Assembly: GCA_028456385.1 (NCBI GenBank)
Contig: JALNQF010000369.1
Location: 1-39,466 of the forward strand
Origin: Ophiosphaerella korrae
Taxonomy: Eukaryota; Ascomycota; Dothideomycetes; Pleosporales; Phaeosphaeriaceae
DNA: 39,466 bases
Direction: 5' to 3'
Shown here: piece by piece, positions 9,303 through 19,529 of the stretch
Numbering within the stretch: the stretch's first letter is position 1
Layout: each line of letters opens with the position of its first letter
Program-made: the position numbers and the translations under genes
Notes under the pieces: model-generated
Told to the model about the DNA's origin: nothing
What the model saw: only the letters and a program-made list of their open reading frames with translations
The model's database searches: none

Positions 9303-12300
9303 ATGGCCAGCTTAGATACTGCATTTGGCCTGTTCAACCCTTTCGCTATCTGGAGGGAAGATTCTATTGATGAAGATCGCACGCTTGAGCTTGGGGACCT
9401 ATTTGCCGCCCCCGTTGATGGCAGTAGGGACGAAACAACTGACCCTACCCAGGTAAAGTAGTTTAGAACACGTTCTAAATGCGTTCTAACTGACGTGTAG
9501 GAAACTCTTACTATATTCACGGTTGGTAACAGTAGAGGCCCTCCCCTCTCTGCCGCAAAGGTACTATGGGTACCGGCTGTGCCTATGTATCCTTCAAGTG
9601 TTGATGGAGGGTGCGCCTACGTTGTTCCTATTACAAGAACTGATTTTGGTGAACTACCAACGAAGAAGCAGATTTTGAGGAAGGCTACACAGGTAAACGC
9701 ACGTTAGAACACGTTGTAAACACAATCTAAATATATTCTAGTTCCAATATTCGAAGGCTACTAAAACGAACGATCGTCCAACAATATCACCTTTTTTCAA
9801 TAACCTACCTGCAACAAGATAGAGGTATAACTGTACAGGTATAAAGAGGTGCCCTTATCTCTCAGACGCTTTACAAATACATCCGCATCGTAGTGTTGAC
9901 GATGAGCTTTGGGAGAAGATTAGGAAACTTCGACACGCTCCTAGGAAACTTCTTACTACTGCAAAGCAGAAGGCTACAAGGTAGGTTTGAACGCGTTTTA
10001 GATTAGTTCTAAACGTGTTTTAGTACATCTGCTAATATAGTAGTGTCTACATTGGAGTACAGAAGCGATTTGAGTTGGGTGCATGCCTTCAACCTAACGA
10101 TAACTGTGGGCCTGTTATTCTAGAACAGACACGCATAGTACGTAGTAAGCTAGATTATATTAAGAACACGTTGCTAACGTGTTTAGCTAATAGCTAGAAA
10201 GTGTCAGCCCTTTATTAGATGTAGAAGCTAGTCCTAGCAGACACAAGATGTAGAGAGGCACTTTACCTAGAGTATTAATCCAGACGTAGATCTTGAATAC
10301 CTTAAGCATTTGTTTGAGCATAGATTACTAACTAAAGAGTAGGAAGTAGAGCGCTATTACGTTGTTAAGCCTATGTTAGCTAGGGTAGACAAGTGCAGTA
10401 AGTTTTGACGATTCGAATTCGAATCCGTTGCGAATATGTTTCTAACGTGTTTAAAGATATTAACTATGCCTAAGGTCTAGGAATTCTCGTACACGACAAC
10501 TGTAAGGCCTATTACTATATTATTATTCTAAATAATATCTAGACGTCTCCCTATTTTGTTCTAATTGTATTTAGAGAATATACCTATATCCTACTACCTC
10601 CTTTAATAGTAGAGGATAAAGATATAAGGGGCTTAGAGGAGGTTTTGCGACCTATGTTAACCCTAGGCCTAACAAGATGTAGGTCTATATAGAAACAGGA
10701 TTAGAGAGTGTTTCTAACGTGTTTAGCCTAGTTTCTTAATTCGCCCCAGCTTAAGGCATATCTTTCTAGCTATAGTATTCGTTCTATTAAGGAGCTATAT
10801 GCTGCATTTGCAAATAAGGATTATATTATAACTATTATTAAAAGGGAGAAGCTAAGTCGATTCCCCTATCGTCACGGAGTTAAAAGTGTTGTATATAAGT
10901 AGAGGACTCGGCATTAGATCCTAGAAACAGTATAAAGATGTTTGAAACACGTTCTAAACGCAATCTTATAATAAGTAGGCATATATCTAGCAGGTCCTGT
11001 CTGGCGTGTTAGGCAATATTATTATCTGTTTCTTTAATAAACAGGCAAAGATCCTACTTAACCTTAACACGTTCTAGATAGATATATCGTATAAGCATCT
11101 CTGTGGAAGTTAGGCAGAGATCCTAATAGCTACCTTTCATTCAAGACAGAACAAACGTAGAGGTTAAGTACAAATACGATTAGAACGCGTTCCTAACTAG
11201 TTTTAGTCATTACGCTTAGCTAGATTATTACTAATACATCTTATTGCGATATGTACGAGTTGAGCTTTGCAAGCTTCTTTAAGCTTACGGGCGAGCGTGC
11301 AGGAAGGCCTATACAATAGCGTTACCTTTATAGAACTAGGTTCTATAGAACTACTATTAATATGTGCAGTAAGTAGATAGGAGGTAAGATATTTTACCTA
11401 AACGTATTCAGAACACTATTGAAACGCGTTCTAGGCCTTAGGCGATATCTAAAGAGTATTAATCTACAAGGTAGAAACTAGAGATAGCAACTAGCTTTGT
11501 ATACTTAGTTCTATCTAGTTTACTTTACACAAACAATTAATACTGCATGTAGACCTAGTTTATTATATACTAAAGACTCTCCTTAGGGCCGTATAATGTA
11601 GGTCTAAAAAGCTAAAAGAGCTAAGGAGTACTTTAAACTATTAGATCTCTTAGCTTGTAAGTCTCTCTAACGTATTTGTAACGTGTTCTAATTGTGTTTT
11701 AGTGTATAAAGATTCTTAATTTGTTTAAAACTAGGCTATTAACAAGAAAAACCTAGTTATTGCAGCTAGGATAGTAAGGTGTTGTAGTAATATAAATAAA
11801 GATGTATAGAATAGGTTAGAGTTGTATATAAACGCAGCTAAGTAAGCTAAGTAGAAGAGCTATAAAATAGGGATACAAACTCTACTCCTAGAGGCTATAC
11901 TAAAGTAAGTACTATAGATTGTATTAAGAACGTACTCCTAACGTGTTTAAAGCAGCCTACAAATAGATCTCTAAGATGTACTTAAGTTTAATAGTATAGA
12001 TAAATACAGTACCTGTAGATTCTACTACAGGCTAGCATCTATATCGCAGCAATACTCGTTAAATAGAGGGAGAGAGAAGAGTAAGTACTCTCTAATAATG
12101 TTATTAATATTCTTACTAAAATATATTTAGAACGTACTTAAAAGCAGTTTAAAGCTAAGACTAATATCTCTAACAGCGATAAGGATCTACTAAGTATTAA
12201 AATACTAGTAAGGGGTCGAAGGGCTACTCTAAGAGGAGTACTGCGTAGAGGAGGAACCCTACGTAATTAAACTTAGTCGCCCTTAGTTATAGTAGCGAGG

Positions 12301-12610
12301 TCTTTACTAGCAAGATTATTACTAGCAAGATCGTTACTAATCCTAGGGTACGATATAGAACTTGTTTTAAACGCCTTCCTAACGTGTTCTAGGCCTATAA
12401 GCTCGCAGGTAGGCGTCTAGAGCCTTGCCTAGTAGGCTATAACATCAAATCAAGCAATTTAAGACTAATAGAGGTTACTCGAGATCTAATAGGCGGCCTT
12501 TAAGCTTAAGAGGAAGGAATTTAAGCTCTAGAAGGAGATAGAAGAATATAAAGAGAGGAAACAGCAGGAAGTAGTAGCTAAATAGGTTTAAGCAGTATAA
12601 ACAGGCTTAG
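9303..12610 (+). pseudogene. Element A gene 1: intron-dense protein of unknown family
   Basis: Exon 1 is 9303-9452 (MASLDTAFGLF at the start), exon 2 9501-9692 (contains GGCAYVVPITRTDFGEL), exon 3 9742-9980 (YNCTGIKRCPYLSDALQ, DDELWEKIRKL), exon 4 from 10041 (SVYIGVQKRFEL, NCGPVILEQTRIV). Introns 9453-9500, 9693-9741 and 9981-10040 keep phase. One TAG (9820-9822) breaks exon 3. Beyond about 10150 stops are frequent, but protein-like blocks continue: PDVDLEYLKHLFEHRLLTK (10280s), YELSFASFFKLTGERAG (11250s), LVIAARIVRCC (11750s), and a Lys/Glu-rich coiled-coil-like end near 12500-12590. More introns are likely, roughly one per 150-250 bases. Similar multi-exon proteins occur repeatedly in fungal genomes in my recollection, without known function. 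A role in transposition is inferred only from location. Confidence 0.65.
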
Positions 12611-14698
12611 AACGCGATCTAAAGATATTCTAGCGTGAAAAAAAATTCTTTGCTTAAAAGCTCTATTTTTCCTTACCCCGCTTCTCTATATTATTCTCTT
12701 CTATCTCCTCTATCTCTATCTACAATATAGGGAACAAGACTCTACTTCTTATAGTATACAACTAGATTATGTTTTAAACGCGTTCTAATCTTATTTTAGC
12801 TAATTTATTAGAGATATACTAAACTAGCTTCTCTGCCGCTAGGTACACCTAAATTTATTAAGAATGCCGATAGCTTCTATACTGTATATCCTAGCGAGTT
12901 ATTCTACAGAGCAAAGTAGACCCTATACGATAAGTAAGTATATAGAGTACGTACTTAAACATAATCTAAATGTGTTTGCAACGCGTTCTAATTTTACACT
13001 AGAAGAAATTCAGCGATCGAGGTGCTTTAATCTATTACATCTAGCGAGCCTATCTAGTGTACAAGATTAATTCTATTAAGACTAGGCAGCGTTCAATTTC
13101 TAAAGAGGCTAATGCTCTCTACTTCTACTACGTAGTAGTTATACCTAGAGATCTGTAGTTAAAAGAGTTCTAGGACGCATGCAAATCACGTTCCTTAACA
13201 ATTCCTCCTATAGTAACTTAATAAACTGCTAGAGAACCTAAGGAGGAACTTAGAGGCTAATTAGAAGATCTAGAACGCGTTGTAAACGCGTCTAAAACAC
13301 GTTCTCCCTTACTAGATCTAGCTTCTCCCCCCCTACGTCCTTTAAAACGATAGAAGTAGTTATATATATAGTCTCGTGTAGAAGAAGAGATTACTCTGTT
13401 ACTAGTAGATAAGTCTCTTCCTAAGAATCTTATTCCTATACCAATATACTAGGTAAATAACTTAAAGCGAGGGCAAGTTAAGAGAGAGGTAAGTTTCTAT
13501 TAAAACGTCTTTGTATTACGTTTATAACACGTTTTAGGTTAACATAAATAAATGCTATTAGCTTCTTGTAGAAAATAATCTCTTACCTATATGTAAGGTT
13601 TGTAGTAAGAATAATAATACAAAGTGTATTTTTATCGGGTCCTATATAAGTAGAAAGTACTTTAATTTTATATAGAGCAACTACATATAGTAATATAGTA
13701 GATCTTTTATTAAAGAAAACTACAAACTAAACCGAAATCTCTTATTATCTATTTACGAACATGTTTTAACCTACATTAAATCTTATTCTACCTATCTACT
13801 AGAAATTAACTATAGATTAGCTAAAGGTTAAAATACTTAATATTAGCGCATGAGTCCTCTACATTAGCGCTAGAGGAGAAGAAACATACTAGAACATGTT
13901 AGAAAGACACTTTAATCACGTTTTAATTTCTTACTCTTAGTATTTTTATCTTCCTCTAGACAGCTAGCATAAGGGACCTAGCGACGCTAAACACCGAGAA
14001 TGTAGGACATGCTAACTACATCAAGCTAGAACATGTTAACATCGCATTTACAACACGTTTTAATATACCTACCTTAGGCTTACTACCCTCTAGAGTAGTA
14101 AAGAGTAGCTACATGCGCGAGTTGAGCTCCTGCATAGCGACGCGGCGAAGTTGCTTACGCTCTCGCGCGTCGCAGGTCTCTCAGCAGATAATACAATCAT
14201 AGCGCTCTATTATATTATCGTAGAACTCTAAAAGCATTATTAGAACATGTTTATAACTTGCATAAAACGTGTTGCAATCTATAGACACAATGTGCTATAT
14301 TATAAAATGTGCTGCAGACGTAATTGAAACATGTTTCAACTTACTCTTAACTTTCTAACCGTACGCCGTAGACGGCTTGCCCTTATTATTAGAGTCAACT
14401 GAGTCTAGCTTGTGCTGCACCTAGAGATAATTCACAAGCACGCCGCGCGTGCTCACTTTAGCCTAATTACATTAGAATATGTTTAGATCGCGTTAGCAAC
14501 GTGTTTCAATACATACACCGCACAGGGTACTATCATCGTACTAGAAGCGACAACGGATCTCGCCGAAATAGACGATCGGGTCACCGTTCGCATTTTCTTC
14601 GAATAGCTCGAGGCTGCAGGGAGGATTCACTTTGTAGCGGAGATAGGATAGCTAGAACATGTTTAGAGCGCGATCAAATCACGTTTCAGTTGACTTAC
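9453..14698. repeat. Intron-borne repeat cassette, about 28 copies
   Basis: A degenerate unit built from GAACACGTT, CTAAACGCGTT and CTAACGTGTT recurs every 100-300 bases. Examples start near 9464, 9706, 9988, 10161, 10432, 10710, 10940, 11178, 11409, 11675, 11930, 12130, 12357, 12608, 12774, 12963, 13270, 13500, 13758, 13890, 14028, 14239, 14320, 14474 and 14654. Five copies lie inside introns whose ends are fixed by open flanking exons: 9453-9500, 9693-9741 and 9981-10040 (plus), 14652-14698 and 14463-14516 (minus). The motif is near-palindromic, so it reads alike in genes of both directions. CTAAC/CTAAA steps can serve as branch sites. Confidence 0.8.
12620..12745. other. Boundary between the two convergent genes of element A
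   Basis: A poly-A run (12640-12647) is followed by a plus-strand pyrimidine-rich stretch. It lies between the charged end of gene 1 and the 3' part of gene 2. Read on the minus strand it is purine-rich and could code a Glu/Lys-rich tail of gene 2. Confidence 0.3.
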
Positions 14699-14722
14699 AT
14701 AGCTGTCGAGAATTCCTGGCAT
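12660..14722 (-). pseudogene. Element A gene 2: intron-dense protein of unknown family
   Basis: The ATG is at 14722. Exon 1 is 14722-14699 (MPGILDSY). Intron 1 is 14698-14652 (GTAAGT...TTCTAG). Exon 2 is 14651-14517 (LSYLRYKVNPPCSLELF, GDPIVYFGEIRCRF, then TAG). Intron 2 is 14516-14463 (GTATGT...AATTAG). Exon 3 runs from 14462 to about 14345 (AKVSTRGVLVNYL, VQHKLDSVDSNNKGK) with TAGs at probable Gln or Trp codons, followed by GTAAGT. Downstream blocks include FYDNIIERYDCIIC (14180s) and VVEVESISLF (13110s). All stops seen are TAG, as expected from RIP. No domain is recognised; the 3' end is not defined. It faces gene 1 and shares its intron sequences. Confidence 0.6.
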
Positions 14723-14893
14723 CGTGTTGAGATCGCGTTGAGATTGTGTTGCAAACTTGTTGTTAACGTGTTCTAGCAATATTGTGTTAGGGTTGAACTC
14801 GCTTAGAGTTGTGCGCATGCACTAACCCGAGCCCGGCGTAGTCATCACATATATGGCCTAGCGCTGTTTCCATGGCATCCCCGGCTAATCTTG

Positions 14894-14938
14894 CCATGGC
14901 ATCCTCGGCTAACCCATGGTTAGATGACATGCCAACAC
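14894..14938 (-). repeat. Right terminal inverted repeat of element A
   Basis: Complement of 9116-9160. Its complement starts GTGTTGGCATGTC and is also very like the first 45 bp of repeat B1. Further inward it has a second CCATGGCATCC unit (14869-14899). Confidence 0.75.
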
Positions 14939-14947
14939 GATAACATT
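14939..14947. repeat. 9-bp target-site duplication, right (GATAACATT)
   Basis: Identical to 9107-9115. After it B1 resumes with TGCGCAGAGAAGCGCAACAG, the sequence that follows directly in B2. Confidence 0.85.
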
Positions 14948-15366
14948 TGCGCAGAGAAGCGCAACAGATTCCGGGTGTACCTGGAATCTGCTGATTGGCT
15001 CGCTTAAGCTAGTGCGGCGATCTGATTGGCTCGGCGCACGAGCGTGACGATCGCCAAGCTGCCAACCCCGCCGCAGCTGAAAAGATCGCAGCCTCGACCC
15101 CCATGAACAAAGGAATCAAACAAAGGATCTCACATGCAAGGAGATGGACTACGTCAGTACACCAGATACAACAAAGGGACCAGCACCTTAACAGAATGAG
15201 TGCTGAGGATCCGGCTCGCCGCCATCTCGAGAGACCCAGCCGAGACCGCTGCAGCGCAGATACGTAGATAGAGCGCAGGGCCAGAGATAGACAGTTAGAG
15301 CTCAATCAATCAACTCTTTTCTCACTCGAGTTCACATTCATCAATTTTGTGACCGCAAATCTAACA

Positions 15367-16079
15367 ATTAAGAGTCTCACTGCCTCAACGAAGTTGAGCA
15401 AACCAGCACCCACCTAAACCTAACTGCTCCGGCTCGAGCATCAACTCAAGCATCAACTTAAGCATCAACTCAAGCATCAAGCTAAGTATCAAGCTAATTA
15501 CTATACAGAGCATCTGCGAAAAGTGCTACTCTCCTGCCCTCTAGCAGCCTGACGCGCATCTGCAAAAAGCGCAAATCTCCTACCCTCTAGTAACTCTTAC
15601 TTAAGCTAAGCATCGAGCTAAGTACTACACTTAGCGTCAACTAAGCGTACTTAAAAAGTGCTAATCTCGTGTCCTCCCGCAGCTCGAAGCCAAACCAAGA
15701 TAGCTAGCATTACCTAACGCGACCTAACTATAACGCTAAGAACCAATACTAACTATACTACCTAGCTAACTTAGCTACAGTCAAGATGCGCCGTATACAA
15801 AATCTAGGATTAGATTAACCTAGCTTTAACTACAGAGCTTATAAAGACAATAGAACTTGCTAATCCTCTAGTACTCGCTAATTACACTCTAGCTAGCAAT
15901 ATTAAAGAGCTTACGCGTTATTTAGAACTTTTAGTAGTAGGTCTTAAAGTATTTAAGGAAGATCTTAAGTATTACAAGACTCTCTTTAAGTAATACTAAA
16001 TTAATTAATATATATACAATAAGGAATAGACAAGCCTATAGTATATTATAGTATTTATCTAATTATTAGTCTTGCTACA
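15367..16079 (+). pseudogene. Leader and gag-like remnant after repeat B1
   Basis: Bases 15367-15660 form a leader with tandem AAGCATCAACTC-type repeats (15435-15500) and a duplicated block around GCATCTGCAAAAAGCGC. The same leader, mutated, follows B2 at 37623-37850. An ATG at 15786 (MRRIQNLGLD) opens a frame with later stops; GAG/AAG-rich codons near 15900-15990 read like a short coiled coil. Gag is a guess from position. B1's internal region is cut off at about 16080 where B2 begins. RIP-type bias increases from left to right. Confidence 0.35.
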
Positions 16080-16293
16080 TTTACTGCGCATATATTACCT
16101 ACTATATTAGTTAATATAATAATAGCTTACTAGCCTAAAACAAATAATTAGTATTAACAAGTAGCTAGAACAAGAACGTACTTATAAGTAGTTATTAGAT
16201 AAGTTGCACAATTAGATATATAATTAGATACGTAATTATATATACTATTAGATACGCAATAGTATATACTTAGAGAAGCGTAACAGATTCTAA

Positions 16294-16298
16294 GTATA
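16294..16298. repeat. 5-bp target-site duplication of element C, left (GTATA)
   Basis: Matches 37164-37168; in B1 the corresponding uninterrupted site reads GGGTGTACCTGG. Confidence 0.85.
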
Positions 16299-16758
16299 TG
16301 TTACAGCAGTAACAAGAGAAACCGAGATAGAACTAATTAGTCCACGCTCAGCTGCACACGAAGCATAGGATAAGCGGGGTAATAACCTATAGGATAATAA
16401 GCTTAATTAGGAAACTAACTACAATTAGGACACGTAACGAATTCGTAAATTCGCAATCTTAGCAAATACAAAGTTGCAAAGCTATTATATAACAAATTTG
16501 TAAATTCGCGATCTTAGCAAAAGTAAAGCAACGAAGTCGCTAAGATTATATTACTATATAGCTAGTAGGATGCGCATTATTAGGATAGTATTAGCAATTT
16601 AATCCTCTAACTACAGAACGCTAATACAAGACAGTTGCAAAACATCTTCTATTGTTTATAGTTATTATAGATTACTACACAAGCTTTTGTTATTACCTTA
16701 CAATCTACTAACCTTTACAAGATAGGTATCTATAGTCGACAATAGGTAGCCTATTACA
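16299..16758 (+). repeat. Element C 5' LTR (460 bp)
   Basis: Starts TGTTACAGCAG and ends CCTATTACA. Differences from the 3' LTR at 36704-37163 are overwhelmingly transitions, and the 5' copy has kept the C or G. The first about 45 bases (AGAACTAATTAG block) are shared with the LTRs of D and G. Confidence 0.9.
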
Positions 16759-16785
16759 CCTTGCTAATTTAGTTATTACGAGAAG
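16759..16785 (+). other. Position of the primer-binding site of element C
   Basis: CCTTGCTAATTTAGTTATTA follows the LTR at once, and D has nearly the same sequence at the same place (minus, 31263-31240). Neither begins with TGG, expected for a tRNA 3' end. The conserved position suggests a real signal of another type. Confidence 0.4.
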
Positions 16786-16799
16786 CGAAGCGTAAGTAG

Positions 16800-18950
16800 C
16801 GTATAGTCTAAGCTAACACGATAGTAGAAAGTTTAACAAGGAAAGTAGTTAAAGAACTCTTAAGTAGTTATAAATTAGATAATACTATATAGAGGCAAGT
16901 TAAAAACTATATAAACGACTTGATCTCTAAAAAAGAAGACATAAAAATAGTAATTAATACCCTAGAAATATAGAACAAGGAGCTCTAGGAATATATAAAG
17001 TAAAATAAGGTATAGATTAAAGCTATTATAGAAGGACAAAACTAAATAGAATTAATTACGCAACGCCTAGAGATAAGTGCAACAAAGAAACTACTAAAGA
17101 TACTTGTACTTAAGAAGTTTAATAGAATAAGGGAGAACCTAAGACCCTTTATAGCCTTAGCATAACTCTAAATTAATGTACAAGTACTATACTTTGATAG
17201 AGAAGACAAAAAGGTAATATATATTAGAATGTATCTTAAAAGAGACGTAATAAGATAGTTTAAACCCTACTAGATAGATTATACAATATACGTAGTAATA
17301 AATTAGAAGGACGAAACAAGAGCTATCTTTAGAAGTTACGAATACTTTACTAGACAAATAAGAGTAGTATTTAGGGATATAGATATTACCTAACAAGTAG
17401 AAGAAAGGCTTAAAAAGCTTACACAAAACAAGAGTATTTTTAAATACGTATTATAGTTTAAACAACTATTATAAAATATAGAATAGAATAAGCTATCTTA
17501 AATATTACAATTTAAGCAAGGATTAAACTAGAAGATACAATATAAAATAATCTATATAGAGAAACTATAAACACTAGAAGCTCTAAAACAATAGGTAATA
17601 TAAATTAATAACGTTCTTTAAGAATAGAAGAAGAATAAATATAGATCTACCTAGAACTATAATAAGGGAGACCCTATAGTCCTTGATGTAAACAAGGATA
17701 AAAAGAAGAAGAAAAATAAAGACTTTACGTACTTTAACTATAAGAAACTAGGATACTTCGCAAAAGACTGTAGAAGCAAGGATCTTAAAAAAGATAAAGA
17801 AACTTAGTTAAAAACAACTAAGAATAGAAAGGAAGTACTAAAAACACAGGCTAAACCTTAAGAGAAAGTAGCTAGGAGCAAAGAAGTATAATATACAATA
17901 CTCTATTAGACTTTTTGTTATAACGACGACTACTATATATATCTTTCTAGTAAATAGAGAGTAGTATAGTTCCTATAGAAGTAAAGATATAGAGTAGCTA
18001 TAATAAAAGAAAGTAGAATAAAAGCGTAGCTAGAAGAAATAGTACATGTAATAGACCTACTAGTAGAAGATCTAGAAAGGGAAGAACCCTTAGTACTATC
18101 GATCTAGGCTAAAGGACTAGTACTAGATAAAGAGACTACTACAGTTACCTTAGAAGAACTAAAAGAAGACAAGAGAAGAGTTAACATAAGAGATATAGAA
18201 TATGCCTAGTTAAATATATATAGCTATAATAGCTGTATAATAATAGATACGTTAGAACGAAATAAAAACTAGAAATTTATTTAGAAATACTTACTAGTTA
18301 TAAGTATAGAGGAAGCGTATAAAGACTAGAAAGAATACAATCCTAGAGTAACAAAGTTTATAATATTTTAATAATAGATAGAATAGAATATAGTTGTAGT
18401 AAGAAGAATACCTACGTAAAGGGAGTAGTAGTACCTTATAAGAAAAACGCGATAGATTAACAAAGCCTATATACTATAAGTACTAGTAATATACTATATC
18501 CTAATAACTAAAAGACCTAGCACGGACAAATACTAGATAGAGGACGACAAGAGAATAAACCTAGAATATCTAGTACACCTAGAAATCGCGTAGGTATTAT
18601 ATTTAAATACACACTACTACCTATATAGAGAAGAAAAAGTATAAAACTACGTATAGCTAAAAAGAGGACGAGACTATATAAGGGTAATCCTAAAGAAAGA
18701 AATTAAAGGTTAAGAAATAATTTAGATCCCTAACAAAGAATATATATTAATTAGACTAGGACCTAAGCTATTAAAAGAATGCGTTAAAGGAATACAGCTA
18801 TAGTATAAGTGCATATTTAATAAATATCTAAAACACAAGAATTATAAGTATAAAACAAGATAATAGCCCTAGAAGAATAGATAATTTAAAGAAAGACCTA
18901 AGCAAGAAAAGCTATAAAGTATAATAGGCCTACACGTTATAAAAATAAGT
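16800..18950 (+). pseudogene. Element C gag (RIP-mutated)
   Basis: Gag forms the particle and binds the RNA. The clearest mark is a CCHC zinc knuckle at 17730-17771 that now reads YFNYKKLGYFAKDC: spacing C-x2-C-x4-H-x4-C holds with the first two Cys and the His as Tyr (TAC, TAT), the result expected from TGC, TGT and CAC. Upstream (16900-17650) are Lys/Glu-rich helices. Many stops. The end with protease is not defined; single knuckle only, unlike D. Confidence 0.75.
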
Positions 18951-18959
18951 ATATACTAA

Positions 18960-19340
18960 AGAAGGAGAATATAAATTATAATTAATAGTAGAGCTATAAA
19001 GAACTTTATATCTAAGAAGTTTATAGAAAAACAAGAAATAAGTTACATAATAAAGAAATACCCTTAATAACTAAGTATAATTAAAGGAAAACTATTCTAA
19101 GAACTTATAAGGTTTAAAATAACACCTTTAATACTAAGGATAGAAGGACTAGATATTAAGAACGTAGTTATAGATATAATAACAATTAACAACAAACAAG
19201 ATATAATATTAGGAATGCTATAGTTACAACTAACTAACCTAAAGATTAATTAGAGAATAGGGAAAATTAGTTACTCTAAGAAAGATATATTAAAAGCTAA
19301 CATAACTACACATAGAGGATAGTTCCTAGAGGAATACAAG
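18960..19340 (+). pseudogene. Element C aspartic protease (RIP-mutated)
   Basis: The frame reads IIINSRAIKNFISKKFI at about 18974-19025, matching the retroviral-type protease site (L/I)IDSGAT.NFI. The catalytic Asp now reads Asn and Gly reads Arg, both G-to-A changes. Further on comes the conserved ILGMLW-like block near 19208-19225. The protease would cleave the polyprotein; this copy lacks its catalytic residue. Confidence 0.7.
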
Positions 19341-19529
19341 AAGTAAGAGAAGTAACTTACTAAACTAAACAACTACCTTCTAGAATATTAACTATAGGAC
19401 TTAGCGATAGAACTAGAAGAAGAAAAGAACGTAGGATAGAGCCTAGTATATAGAAAAACAGAAGAAGAATCTAAGATTAAACAAGTATTTATATAGAACG
19501 CTATTAAGAAAAGATAGATATAAGAATCT

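Larger units (their letters stand above)
9116..14938. mobile_element. Element A: 5.8-kb terminal-inverted-repeat transposon, two convergent genes
   Basis: Imperfect 45-bp inverted repeats (9116-9160 and 14894-14938; 39 inner positions with 2 mismatches, outer 6 mostly different) are flanked by GATAACATT on both sides. The empty site in B2 confirms the boundaries. A 9-bp duplication is typical of Mutator-like elements, but no DDE transposase motif was identified, so the superfamily stays open. A plus-strand gene starts at 9303 and a minus-strand gene at 14722; they converge near 12650. Extra CCATGGTTAGGCCGA repeats lie inside the left end (9210-9265). The ends are nearly unmutated, while about 10150-14300 is full of RIP-type stops. 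Confidence 0.75.
8928..15366 (+). mobile_element. Repeat B1, LTR-like, split by element A
   Basis: Without element A and one target duplication this is about 607 bp, starting TGTTGG and ending CTAACA, the TG...CA form of an LTR. Its last part (about 15300-15366), with runs such as AATCAATCAACTC and TTCATCAATTTTGTGACC, resembles U5 regions of fungal gypsy LTRs. A RIP-mutated second copy (B2) follows. A leader with CATCAA repeats comes next, but no TGG primer-binding site is seen directly after. The LTR call rests on termini and two-copy structure, not on a proven pair around one internal region. The alternative is a non-autonomous relative of A, since its first about 125 bp resembles A's right end. 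Confidence 0.5.

Noticed and set aside
10405..10430. tRNA-like GATTCGAATTCGAATCC
   Set aside because: It is a short palindrome in element A gene 1; no acceptor, D or anticodon arms can be formed around it.
14501..14776. 91-codon plus-strand frame at the right end of element A
   Set aside because: It is the shadow of exons 1 and 2 of the minus-strand gene, whose splice sites and phases fit.
15009..15305. 98-codon minus-strand frame with Cys and Leu
   Set aside because: It lies inside the LTR-like repeat B1 and has no counterpart in the mutated copy B2; best explained by the sequence of the repeat.
17187..17426. 79-codon minus-strand open frame
   Set aside because: It is antisense to the gag region of element C, has low-complexity Tyr/Ile/Ser composition and no counterpart in D, so it is a shadow of AT-rich sequence.
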